Positions 11,304 through 21,222 of a DNA stretch of 64,000 bases are shown piece by piece. The notes under the pieces were generated by a model. That model saw nothing but the letters and a program-made list of their open reading frames with translations, searched no databases and was not told the DNA's origin. The stretch comes from Euglena gracilis. Its lineage: Eukaryota; Euglenida; Euglenophyceae; Euglenales. Each line of letters starts with the position of its first letter. Position 1 is the first letter of the stretch. The stretch is taken from assembly GCA_039621445.1 (NCBI GenBank), contig CP154956.1:72166914-72230913 (forward strand), written 5' to 3'. The position numbers and the translations under genes are program-made.

Positions 11304-12490
11304 CATGACTGAGTCACCACTGCCTGAACAAGAGCCTGAGCATCAGTCCACTCTACAGTACAGCAAGGAGAAGCTAAATACCTCGAGCTCAGAGTCTTCG
11401 ACCACGAGTCCAAGGACTCGTCAACCCCTCTCGTTTCCCCGTTCACACACCCCAGTCTTTTTGGGAGAAGAGGATTGAGAAGTTCAAGGGTAGCTTGGAG
11501 TTGAAAGAAAGTGCTGTGACAGCCCCACTCCCTCCTATCCGATTGCCTTCGTTTGATGGTTCGGACCTTGAAGCCTTCTTGAAAGGGTTTGAACGTTGGT
11601 TGCGTCTTTCCGGTGTGAAAAGTGCCCCAGAAGCTTTCCAGTTGGATTGGCTCATCCAATGTGTTGTTCCCAAGTACAGAAAGGTTGTTGAAAAGGTTGT
11701 TGAGGAGCAGCCCCAGCTTGACAAAGTGCTTCTGGCATTGTCCCAACTGTTTCCGAAGCTCGAGAACGACCTTACGCTTCGGGAGTCCCTTGACCATCTC
11801 CAGTCCCTTTCAGCCACCCCAGACCCAGCCACAGTGAAAAGGTTGTTGGTTGAGTTTGAGGAGGTGACAGCCAGAATGTCAAAGGAGCTTTGGGAGACCA
11901 GGAAAAGTACCTCTACCTCTCCAAGAAAATTCACCCCAAGATGGTTTCTGAGTGGAGAAAAGACAGGTACTACAAAAGGAGGACAGAAACTTATGAGGAA
12001 TTGAAAGTTTGCTTGCTGGAAAAGGCCCAAGAAGATTGGTTGGAAACTCATCTTCAAAAGAAAATTTCGCTGCATACTCTCCAGGAAACACCCAAGCCAC
12101 CAAAATCCCAAGGAGACTTGCCCATGGTTGATTCCCAGGTTTCTTCACCTTCCAAGCCTTCAGGGTTTTCCCATGTGCGAGGCAAAGGAAAAGGCAAAGG
12201 AGTTTACCCGAAAGGCAAAGGAAGTGGTCCTGCCAAAGGAAAGGGCAAAGGCAAGGGTTTTACCCATGTGCAAGGTGTGCAAAGTCAGCCCAACCAACCT
12301 AGACCCCCTCAGTTTTCTTTTTCTCTTTGGTGCAAGTTTTGTGGGAAGAAATGTCGTTATGAGGACAAATGTTGGACAAAACAAAAGGAGGAAAGAAAAG
12401 CCAAAGCAAAGGAGAAAAGTTCAGCCCCATCCTCACAAACCCCAACACAACAACCCGTTTCAGCCAAAAAGAGGAAAATTGACACACTCC
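11304..12490 (+). pseudogene. Ty3/gypsy gag of the nested element
   Basis: The open stretch from 11304 (MTESPLPEQEPE) shifts frame near 11460 into one containing a typical retrotransposon capsid start, LPSFDGSDLEAFLKGFERW (near 11543). This is followed by a helical segment. Another frame change near 11890 continues it with KKIHPKMVSEWRKDRYYKRR and a C-terminal part rich in GKGKG repeats. Near 12327-12380 a zinc knuckle reads CKFCGKKCRYEDKC, where the expected CX2CX4HX4C has lost its Gly-His to Cys-Arg. Gag forms the particle and packages RNA. Frame breaks and the lost zinc ligand show decay. Confidence 0.75.
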
Positions 12491-12867
12491 ACATTTTGAA
12501 AGGTGGATCCCTCATCACCAATGTGACCATCAGTGGGACATCCCTCAAGGCCACCATCGACAGTTGTGCAACGACAAGTGCCATTGCCCGGAAATGTGTT
12601 CCACCAGGTGCAATCATCAGATCGATGGTTGTCCCCATCCAAGTTGGAAATGGAGATGTCATTTATTCGGATGGGACAGCCGAGCTCACTCTCCAATTTG
12701 GGGAGAGCATTTTGAAGCAAGAGGCGTTGGTCATCCAAACAAACGCTTTTGAAGCCGTTTTGGGCATGGATGTTTTGACCAATGAAAAAGTGGGTGGTCT
12801 TTTGACACAACCCCCCCCCTTGCAAGTTGCTCGTGGAAGGAAAAAAGTATCCTTTGATGGAAAATGA
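12491..12867 (+). pseudogene. Aspartic protease of the nested element
   Basis: The segment, in frame with the gag tail, has the retropepsin layout. A hydrophobic strand leads to the active site, here IDSCATTSAIA (near 12556) where DSGAT would be expected, so the glycine is a cysteine by one base change (GGT to TGT). A flap-like segment follows, then the conserved VLGMDVL near 12757. It would cleave the gag-pol polyprotein. The substitution next to the catalytic Asp probably inactivates it. Confidence 0.7.
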
Positions 12868-13913
12868 TGGTTCAAGGATTCATCGGATTTACCGGCTCTT
12901 CAAAAGGGAAAGTTACACGATTGTCCCCAATGTCAAAAAAGAAGTTCTTTCTCGTTTGGAAATCAACGACTTTGACATCGAGGTGGACCTATTTGCAAAC
13001 CACAGGAATTTCCAAGAGGCTCGGTATTGTACCCGGGCGAATAACTCATTTTTCTACGATTGGAATCGGATCAGAGAAAAGGAAAGTTCCATTTTGTGGG
13101 CGAATCCCCCGTTTCTCGGTCCTCGACCGAGTTTTGAGCAAGGTGGCCATGGAACCTCTCCGGATGCTTTTGGTTTGCCCGGATTGGGGAGATTGTTATT
13201 AGAGGCCAATTTTGGAAAAGCTCTCCATTGCCCAAGTTCAAGTCCCCAATGGCATGGAAACGTACCGTTCCGATTTTCAAGAAAAAGCATTGCCAGTCCC
13301 ACAATGGAATACAATTGTTTCGGTTTTGGGTTCCAAGTCGAAAAGCATCCCGATTTCGGAGTTGGACCCCAAGATCGTGAAATGGATTTTGAGGAAATGT
13401 CGGAAATGGGATTTGGAGCATTTGGTTAATGAAGTGGAAAAGTACCCCAATGTGAGTGTGGAGGGCATGGAAAGGGAGATTCAAGTGGATATTGATGAAA
13501 TCCCATTGTCTCCCCCCGTTTCACCAATCTCATCCTTGCCCCATGATTCACTTTTTCAGATGGAATGGTTTTCAAGTGCGACTCAAGTGGCAGCCGAACT
13601 ATCAATTGAAGTGGATTTGAGCTTCACTGAAAAGGACTACAAGCCGCCATCAATGGTTTCAAACTATGAAGAATTGGAGTTCAATGCAGGCAATGGAGCA
13701 GATGGTATGGAAGTCCGAGGTACCCCCTCTTCCCCCTTCACCGTTTCGGATGGAGAATTATCAAAGGTGCGTGAAAGGCGTTTGCAACAAATTCCCGTTC
13801 CACAAAAAGATGGTTTTTTTGACAAGGAAACCGAGAATCTTCATGGTGATTTGCAAGGTGACCTAGCCCGTTTTGAAAAGGAACCCCAATTGAAAGTGCT
13901 CCTTGAAAAGTAA
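12868..13913 (+). pseudogene. Dam/DIRS-type methyltransferase-like domain between protease and reverse transcriptase
   Basis: After the protease, a domain in the frame starting at 12827 shows FDIEVDLFANHRNF, then YCTRANNSFFYDW, then ILWANPPF near 13104. It continues in the next frame with a hydrophobic strand and LLVCPDWGDCYW near 13185. The order D-x-FA, Tyr-Cys-Thr, Asn-x-x, Trp, NPPF, CPDW is shared with the domain at 17130-17510 in the other element. NPPF/NPPW fits the [DNS]PP[YFW] catalytic box of N6-adenine DNA methyltransferases, and Dam-like domains are known from DIRS-type retroelements. Activity is unproven. The downstream part (to 13913) is an acidic, Ser/Pro-rich linker without motifs. 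One frame change lies near 13120. Confidence 0.5.
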
Positions 13914-13998
13914 TGCAAATTTTTGGTCCTCTCCCGAGAGTGATTTGGAACTCAAGGATGAGTTCAAGGGGAGGGTGATCCGTGGCTAAAGTTGGCCA

Positions 13999-15092
13999 AT
14001 GAGCGGAAATGATTCCATGGAAATTCACAAACAAGTGAATGCTGATGGAAAGTGGGTTGGTGGAGAGCTACCCCAAAGAAAAGACCCCAACCCATTGTTC
14101 TCCAACATTTTTGGCGGAAAAGAAGGAATGCCAATCAAAAAGGATGGTGGGCCAATACAAAAAGGTCAACGACCATTGAAAAGTCATTCGGCATTTTTAC
14201 CAAACTTGGAACAAATGGTCGAAAATTTGGCCCAATGTCGATGGAAATCAAAACTCGACCTAAGAAGTGGGTTTTGGCAAGTCGGTTTGAGTGAAAGGGC
14301 AAAAGAACTCACCGCGTTTGTCACCCCGAATGGTCAAGTTTGGCAATGGAATTGCATGCCATTTGGAATTCAAGCCGCCCCCGCAATTTTTCAAGAACTC
14401 ATGGAAAGGGTGGTTACCGAAATGAAGGAAAATCCAAGGGTTGCAAATTTGTTGGAACCGAAAAATGGCCAAAGGAAATGTTTTGTGGGAGCATTCTTCG
14501 GTGATGTCGGGGTGGGAGCATCAACCATCGCCCTGAGGAACTTTTCAAAGTGGTGAAAAAGCACATGCTCCGAATCAAGTTGACCAAGTGTGACTTTTTA
14601 AAAGAAAGCCTCGAGTACCTGGGTTTTTCGGTTCTATGGGGATCATGGAGGCCAAGTGAGAAAAAGATTCAAGCTTTGGTGGATTTCAAAGTGAAAAGTT
14701 TGAAAGATTTCCGTGCTTTTTTGGAAGCTTGCAATTTTTTTCGTCGCCATGTGAAAGCATTCACATTTTCAAGTGCGGATTTGACCGATCTTCTCAAGAA
14801 AAATGCAAGATTTGTTTGGACCCAAAAAGAAGAAAAGCTCATTGAGGACATCAATAAAAATCTTTTGGATGCGGTGCCCCCTGGGGTACCATGGTCATGT
14901 GGAGAAATGGTTGTCATTCCCGATCCCTCCGACCGGGGGGGAGGTGGTACGATTTTCCAATGGCAATCGTTGGATCCCTCTCAAGTCCCTCAAGGTTTCG
15001 CAACCCAAAGTATGTCCAAAGAAGGTGTGCTCATTCAGAATTACCCAAATGATTTCCGGTTGGTCCCGATCGGGGATTGGAATTGGAAATAG
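13999..15092 (+). pseudogene. Reverse transcriptase and start of RNase H, nested element
   Basis: Motif A reads KLDLRSGFWQVGL (near 14252) and motif B CMPFGIQAAPAIFQ (near 14355). The catalytic box is FFGDVGVGAS (near 14497), so the first Asp of xDD is Gly. The thumb and connection follow in the next frame: KLTKCDFLKESLEYLGFSV (near 14577), FRAFLEACNFFRRHV (near 14709), and FVWTQKEEKL. RNase H begins at IPDPSDRGGGG (near 14919), where the usual TDAS-like sequence is eroded. The frameshift near 14530 and the loss of the YxDD aspartate show it is dead. The element is a Ty3/gypsy type distinct from the chromovirus copies on either side. Confidence 0.82.
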
Positions 15093-15279
15093 TGCCCCAC
15101 AAGATCCCGGTATTCATCCTTTGAACAAGACCTTTTGGCCGGTGTGCTAATTTTTTCAACGCAAAGTCGAATTTTGCAAGGTTTGCCGGTTGTTTGGTTT
15201 TGTGATCATGAGGCCCTCAAGTATTTCTTGGACAAATAACCCCCCGTGAATCAAAGATTGAGAGGTTGTTTTTGTTTTT

Positions 15280-15831
15280 TTGGGTCAATTAAAGATCAAG
15301 ACTGTGCATACACCCGGAATGAAGAATGAGTGGTGTGATTTGTTGTCAAGGAGTCATTTTGACCAAAAATTCAACGTTGAATTCGAAAATTTGGCAAAAG
15401 ATGCATTCGAAAAGATGGACTCCCAATTGGATCTTTCTTTGCAAGTTTTGTCGATTGAGATGAAACACTTCAATTTTCCATTGGATTACCCATCGAGCGA
15501 TTTTGCCGAGGTTCGGGAAAAATTGGAACCATGGAAAGCTCAAGTCATCGATGATTGTTTGTGGTTCAAGGTCAAAGACAAATTTTTTTGTGAGCTAAAA
15601 TTGGCCATTCCCAAGGAAATTCTTCCCCAAGTTTCATCGTGGCTACATCGAGCTCATGGTCATCCCGGTCCCGAACGTACGCTTTGGTCATTTCTCCAAA
15701 ATTTCCATTCATCCCTCTCGAGAAAGGATTTGTTCGGTTTGTTTCGGAATGTTTTGGGTTCATGTCAAACGTGTGTCATGTCAAAGCCAAGTGCACAAGC
15801 CCTCACAGCCAACAATGCCGTATGTTGCTAG
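15280..15831 (+). pseudogene. RNase H end and integrase zinc-binding domain, truncated
   Basis: The stretch opens with VHTPGMKNEWCDLLSR, the end of RNase H. A connector follows, then the integrase HHCC finger: His pair in LHRAHGHPGPERTLW (near 15643) and Cys pair CQTCVMSKPS (near 15765). The DDE catalytic core that should follow is missing. From about 15795 the sequence runs into a Gly/Lys-rich segment of another kind. The element is therefore cut in its integrase by insertion, deletion or recombination. Confidence 0.75.
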
Positions 15832-16081
15832 ACAAGCCCCGTGGAACAGAAACATTTTTCAGTCGTATGGCAAGGGCAGCCAATGGAAAGGGGGGAATAA
15901 TTTCCAGGGATATGGGGCAAATAACTCCCAATGGTATGGGGGTGACCAACAAGGGTACAAGGGGAAAGGCGGTAAGGGAAGGGGGAGAGGCAAAGGTTAT
16001 GACCAGAATTTCAGTGCCAAAGGGGGGAAGGGCAACACCAATAACCCCACACCAACGGTTGCCCCCCCTGTTCGCCTTTAG
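15796..16081 (+). pseudogene. Gly/Lys-rich gag-like tail
   Basis: The frame ending at 16081 has Gly-, Gln- and Lys-rich repeats (YGKGSQWKGG, GYKGKGGKGRGRGKG). They resemble RGG-type RNA-binding tails of gag proteins in this window, including 8740-8860. It sits immediately upstream of the methyltransferase frame and immediately downstream of the broken integrase. It is therefore probably where the outer element resumes. Confidence 0.45.
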
Positions 16082-16111
16082 GGATGCCGGGGTAAAAAAT
16101 TTCAGGGGTTT

Positions 16112-17105
16112 ATGACCCCGGGCAGTGGAAACCCCAACCCAGCTTCTAAACCCGACCCTTCCACCCATAACCTCCAGTCCACCAACCATCTTACCACAAA
16201 CGAAATGATCGGGAGCGGAGCTTGGAGTGAAGTCAAATGGGCTGGCCGAGCCCAGCGTGATGGAGTGAGGGAGCGAGAAGCCAAGACCCCCCGGAGCCAA
16301 GGAGAGCAGGCACGGCCCGGAGGCGGGCGAAGGAGGTATGAGGGGGAAGCGAATCCCCTCCCATTCCTTTCGCGTGCACATCCTTCCCCATTCCACATGC
16401 CAAGCCAAAACTATTATGATTGTTTGAGTGGGAATAGGCGGGCCTCAAACAAAAAGTGGGCCAGAAAATTTCCCAGGGCATTGGACCTATTTTCTGGGAA
16501 AAATTCAGTGGGAAATTATTTGCGAGAAAATGGTTATGAGGTGATTTCGGTGGACATCAACCCAGGTTTTCACCCAACCCATCCCGTGGACATCCTAGAG
16601 TGGGAGTATCGAGTATACCCCCCTGGATATTTCCAAGTCATAACGGCTAGTGTGCCTTGCACGGAGTATAGTCGTGCTAAGACGATGGGAGAAAGAAATT
16701 TGGAGTAGGCAGACCAACTTGTGACAAAAACTTTGGAAATCGTGGAATATTTTCAGCCCAAATTATGGTGGATTGAAAATCCCCGAGCGGGACTTTTGCC
16801 AAAAAGGCATTGTGTGCAAAACTTGAATTTTTTTGATGTGGATTATTGTCAATTTTGAGACTGGGGATACCAAAAACCCACTCGGATTTGGGGGAGTGAA
16901 AATCTGTTGAGTTTGAAGGACAAACTTTGTGATGAGAAAACCTGCCCCCATTGGATTGTGAGTGAGGGGGGTGGTTTGGTTCACAAAGAACAGCTGGGAT
17001 GAAACGGAATGAGGGTGAGCACTCAACAAAAATGGAGGGTACCTGAAAAGATGGTCGGGTACCTTTTTTCGGCCCTTGATTTTAAGGAGGAGAAATTTTC
17101 CTTTT
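16112..17105 (+). pseudogene. Cytosine-C5 DNA methyltransferase-like domain inside a Ty3/gypsy element
   Basis: After a Pro/Arg-rich linker, the C5-methyltransferase layout appears in order. Motif I is RALDLFSGKNSVG (near 16479), where S-adenosylmethionine would bind, followed by EVISVDIN. The catalytic motif IV is ASVPCTEYSRAK (near 16648), with its Cys present. Motif VI is WWIENPRAG (near 16767), and the motif VIII region is YQKPTRIW (near 16868). The tail is VSTQQKWRVPEKMVGYLF (near 17017). All are in one frame but interrupted by stops at 16706-16708, 16856-16858 and 17000-17002, each one base from a sense codon. The enzyme would methylate cytosine in DNA. C5 methyltransferases captured by retrotransposons have been reported in dinoflagellates and charophytes. 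This copy is dead, but the domain is clear. Confidence 0.78.
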
Positions 17106-17285
17106 AAGCGTGACGATTATGCCGTTCTGAATTCATTTGTGCAAATGATTGAGGAGAATTTTCAAAGGAGGGCCGGGGTGGATTGTTTTGCTTCTACCCA
17201 AAAGTCTCAGTGCACATCATATTTGACCGAGAAGGAAAATGCTTTGGCGGTACCATGGGGAGGGGGGGGGGTGCGGTTTGGTTGA
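17106..17285 (+). pseudogene. N-terminal half of the Dam-like domain, chromovirus element
   Basis: The frame from 17076 gives RRAGVDCFASTQKSQ, then TSYLTEKENALAVPW, and then loses frame in a run of ten Gs (17263-17272). The continuation is in the frame used by the long downstream stretch. The pattern matches the domain at 12960-13190 of the nested element. A one-base change in the G run would restore continuity, so the break may be recent or a sequencing artefact. Confidence 0.55.
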
Positions 17286-19216
17286 ACCCCCCCTGGACAT
17301 TGTCGCCAAAGGTGGCGATGAAATTGCAAAAGGACCCTTGTGATCCCATTTGCATCTTACCTGATTGGAGCAAAGGTTGGGTAAGGGAACTTGTTCGGAA
17401 GGCATCAAAAAAGTTGTATTTTGAACCCGGAACCCAGCTTTTTGAGGTGGATGGGAAACCAATGGGGGGTGTGAGGTGGGGAGTTTGGGCCTTGTTGATA
17501 GAGGGTAATAAGCCCCCCGCCAACACTAGCAACCCCAAGAAACCAAAGGTGGTACATTTGAAATCACGGATGGTTAAAAAGAGATACCCACCCACAGGGA
17601 TTGAGAAATTTTCGAAGGACCGACAACTTTTGATTCGGACAAGGTTTGTTTTAGGGAACGGAGAGGAACAAAATTTGGATATTTTGGTGGACACCGGTGC
17701 GGAGGCTAACCTCATAAAGCAAGGGTTAGTGAGTGAGCACCTAATGTATTCGGCCAAACACCCCTTAAGGTTTGAAACCGCTAACGGTCAAGCCTTGAGT
17801 GGTGGGGGGAGGTGCACTAAGGTGGTGAGGAAGTTGCAAGGGGAGGTGAGTGATAACACCCCACCCACAGATTTTGAGTACGATGTGGAATTTTATGAAG
17901 CCAATATCAAAGTGGACGCAATTGTATCATACCCATGGCTTGTACAAACAAAAATCGGAATTTTTCCACATCACCGTGCTTTGGTAGTGGAGGAACCTGA
18001 ACTGACGTTTTTGTTCGGTGTGAGAGATCATAGGAGAAAACGGCAAGGAAAAGTCCCTTGCACCTTTCCCCAAGGGGGGGGGGTGACGAATTTGGAAAAG
18101 TTTGGATTTCACCTTCCGATGGAGGGTTTTGATCAAAGGGGACAAACCTTGGACGAGCACTCACTCAAAATTTTGGGCAAGAATTTGGAGATGGCAAATG
18201 AAAACCCCCTACCTATTCGCAAAATGATCATTGCAAGGGAGGGGGAGGGGAATAATGAAACGGAATCCGAAGAGGAAGAGAGAATAAGGAAGCTAAGAGA
18301 GGAAATTTTTGGAAGGTATGATGGAACCGTATTTCTGTCTAAGGTACAACCCAACCCACCCGTAAGAGGACCATATGGTTATGCATTCATACCTTTGCAA
18401 GAAGGAGCGCGGCCTACCCGACAAAAACCATTTTTCATGCACGGGGAACGAAAAGAAGCTTTGGAAAAAATCACTCAAGATTGGATCGACATGAAATTCA
18501 TCGAGCAAGCCACAACAAAAAATTCAGAATGGCTCTCACAAACATTCCCCGTGCCCAAAAAGTCAGCCGATTTTCCTTGGAGGGGGGTTGTTGACATGAG
18601 GGGACCCAACAGCCAATACCGTAGATGCAACTACCCTCTTCCGAAAATCGAAGACATCCTGGTGAAGCATGGCGCAAACCAACTGTTCTTTATTTTGAAC
18701 TTAAAACAAGCTTTCCACCAACAGCCGCTTCACCCGGATAGTAGGCCTATAACTTGCTCCTTCACACCAAAGGGTCTTTACCAATGGAGGGTGAATGTAG
18801 TGGGGTTAACTAACGCCTCACAACAATTCAAACAAATGATGGATGACCGTTCAGCACCCGTAAGGGATATTGCTACCCCATACATTGATGACATTTTGGT
18901 AGGGACTACCGTCGGGGAGGGGGAGGATCTCCTCGAGGCACATAAAAGGGATTTGTGTAGGGTGTTGGATTTACTCACCGAGGAAATTTTTGTAGTGGAC
19001 CCCCAAAAAGCGGAATTATTCATCAAAGAAGTGGAATTTTGTGGCCAGATTTTGGGGCATGGCACGCGTCGGCCGGCCCCCGGCAAATTACGTGCCATTG
19101 AGAAATGGGAGGTTCCTACAACCATAACGGCCTTAAGGGCTTTCCTCGGCTTCACAAACTATTACAACACCTACGTACACATGTATGCCCAAGTTGCGGC
19201 ACCTTTGCAAGTTTAG
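17183..19216 (+). CDS. pol: Dam-like domain C-terminal half, aspartic protease and reverse transcriptase, copy 2
   Basis: This is one open frame of 677 codons, of which the first part before about 17273 is out of register. It starts with AVWLNPPW (near 17276), the NPPW box, then ICILPDWSKGWV and a C-terminal strand region. After a linker comes the retropepsin motif ILVDTGAEANLI (near 17681). The reverse transcriptase follows with FPVPKKSADFPWRG, motif A FILNLKQAF, VVGLTNASQQF, and an intact YIDDILVG (near 18882). The frame closes at 19216, just before RNase H, which continues in the -1 frame. That break is identical in copy 1, so it is either ancestral damage or a functional frameshift. No initiator Met is obvious; translation probably came from further upstream. 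Confidence 0.85.
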   Translation: MFCFYPKVSVHIIFDREGKCFGGTMGRGGGAVWLNPPWTLSPKVAMKLQKDPCDPICILPDWSKGWVRELVRKASKKLYFEPGTQLFEVDGKPMGGVRWGVWALLIEGNKPPANTSNPKKPKVVHLKSRMVKKRYPPTGIEKFSKDRQLLIRTRFVLGNGEEQNLDILVDTGAEANLIKQGLVSEHLMYSAKHPLRFETANGQALSGGGRCTKVVRKLQGEVSDNTPPTDFEYDVEFYEANIKVDAIVSYPWLVQTKIGIFPHHRALVVEEPELTFLFGVRDHRRKRQGKVPCTFPQGGGVTNLEKFGFHLPMEGFDQRGQTLDEHSLKILGKNLEMANENPLPIRKMIIAREGEGNNETESEEEERIRKLREEIFGRYDGTVFLSKVQPNPPVRGPYGYAFIPLQEGARPTRQKPFFMHGERKEALEKITQDWIDMKFIEQATTKNSEWLSQTFPVPKKSADFPWRGVVDMRGPNSQYRRCNYPLPKIEDILVKHGANQLFFILNLKQAFHQQPLHPDSRPITCSFTPKGLYQWRVNVVGLTNASQQFKQMMDDRSAPVRDIATPYIDDILVGTTVGEGEDLLEAHKRDLCRVLDLLTEEIFVVDPQKAELFIKEVEFCGQILGHGTRRPAPGKLRAIEKWEVPTTITALRAFLGFTNYYNTYVHMYAQVAAPLQV

Positions 19217-20502
19217 TTGAAGGTATCTCGGGAGGCAAGAAAGGGAGCAAAAAATGGGTTGAATTCGGGGAGGTTGAACACAAAGCATTTGAGGAGTTAA
19301 AGAAACGGTTGTGTTCCGGTTTGATTCTTCAAAGAGTGGACCCCGATAAACCCTTTGCTTTGAGAGTTGATGCGAGTGGGTATGCCGTAGGAGCAACTTT
19401 AGAACAACTCACAGAAGGAAACGGTACGCCCACACCCCAAGATATTTTGGACAAAAAAACGGTGCCTGTTGCTTTTATGTCCCGAAAACTCACCAAGGGG
19501 CAAAGAAAATGGACCCCCCGGGAATTGGAGACATATGCCATAATTTTGGCACTCCAAAAATGGGAAAGTTGGATTCGTCTCCAACCCATTTTGGTGTTGA
19601 CCGATCACCAAAGTTTGGAGGCACGGGCAGAAGAAGTGCTCGACACCCCAAGTGGACCGGTGGGGAGGAGGGCACGATGGCACCAAATTTTCTCAAAATA
19701 CGATTTGACAGTGGGGTATATTCCGGGGAAGGAAAACACCATTGCCGACATTTTAAGTTGGTGGGCGTACCACGCTTCACAAGCTCTAAGGGACATTAGC
19801 AAACATGGTTCGGCCGAGGATAAGAGAGAAATGGAAGAGCTCATAAGAGAGGAGAGGGAAGATGAGAAAAATTGCTTGTTGGTCAAAGTCAAAAATCAGC
19901 CTAACGCTCGAAACTTGTGGATAAGGGGGGTGGTAACCCGCAGTGGAAAAGAGGTGGCACCTAATTTTGTGGATGATGCATCAGGGAGGGGTACCGAGAG
20001 TGTAGAAGGTCCGGGAGGAATAAACACCACCGAAGACGCTCACTCACAAGGGCCTAGGGAATTTGGTTCGAAAAAGGGTAAGAGGAGAGTTACCTTTTGG
20101 GATGGAGTGGACCCTGCGGGAAATTTGGTGACCAACCCAAAACTTCCGACTAATGAGTTACCGAGGGGGGGAACTGGAGGGGGCGGGGCCCCTCCAAGTG
20201 CAACCCCTAAGCTAACAAAATCAGTTTGGGAGAGAGATTGGGTGGTTGCGTATACCGAATGCCCCACTTGGAAGGAAATTTGGCTTGCAACTCAAAATGA
20301 CGGTGAGTGGCCAAAGGGTGTGAAAGTTCACAAGGACCGAATGTTTTTTGAGGAGAAATTGTGTGTTCCACTTTCTTTTCAAGAATTCATTGTACAAGAA
20401 GTTCATGAATTCTTGGGACACGTTGGTCCGGAAAAAGTGTGGAATTTCATCATTTTGCGGTACGCATGGGCTGATGAAAAAAGGGCACGTGTGTTTCAAT
20501 GA
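19199..20502 (+). CDS. RNase H, linker and integrase zinc finger, copy 2
   Basis: Continues pol in the -1 frame relative to the reverse transcriptase. RNase H has ALRVDASGYAVG, RELETYAIILAL and LTDHQS, and ends with YIPGKENTIADIL. The linker is six bases shorter than in copy 1, near 20190, where a Pro-Thr pair is missing. The integrase finger begins with HEFLGH (near 20405). The frame ends at 20502 because one base is inserted near 20492 relative to copy 1, which reads through. Domain calls are firm; the protein is truncated in this copy. Confidence 0.85.
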
Positions 20503-21222
20503 AAGTTGTTCCAAAAATTGTGTCACGTGCCAAGCAAGTTCAAGGGGGGAGTCTTTGAAGGGACCCATAGATTCAACACCCATTCCACCGGCACCCATGG
20601 TGAGTGTGGCCTTAGATCTTTTCAAAATGCCATTGGTAAAGTATGAACGGGAAAATTGCAATACCATGGTGGTGTGTGTTGACCGGCACTCCGGTTGGAT
20701 CGTGGCCATACCATTTTTAGAAAAAGGATTAACGGGTGCAAAATTGGCAAAGGCTATGCTCAAACGTTGGAGACTTTTTGGGATTCCTTCTATCATTTCT
20801 AGCGACCAAGGGGGTCATTTCGTGAACACATGGTGGCAAACCATGTGCTCATTTTTGGGAATTCGGCAAGCTTTTTCTCAAGCCTACCACCACCAAGCCA
20901 ATGGGCGGGTGGAAAGGGCGGGTCAACAAGTAATGGAGATTTTGAGGAAACTCTTTGTGGACGGAAGAATGAATTGGGTTGAGGCTCTACCCCAAACTTT
21001 GGATAGGATTCATGATGTGAAGGGGGAGGGTGGTTTTAGCCCATACCAAATTATGACCGGTAGGGAACGTCCCCTTGGGGGGATACCTTATCAAGCACCC
21101 AAAGAGTGTGAGGATGCCCAACAATTTTTTCATCGAATGAAGCTAATCGATGAAACGGTGGCAAAGATTTTAAACCACACCCATGAGGTCCAAGCCAAAA
21201 GGATAACCAAGGTCGAAGAGAA
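20503..21222 (+). pseudogene. Integrase catalytic core, copy 2
   Basis: In the +1 frame after the copy-specific insertion, the core continues with NCVTCQ, ALDLF, a VDRHSGW strand, SSDQGGHF, and NGRVERAGQQVMEIL. The three acidic residues of the DDE triad are present. The open stretch itself runs 20348-21289, but its beginning and end are out of register. The true reading changes frame by -1 near 21222, as in copy 1, to enter the GPY and chromodomain part. Confidence 0.85.
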
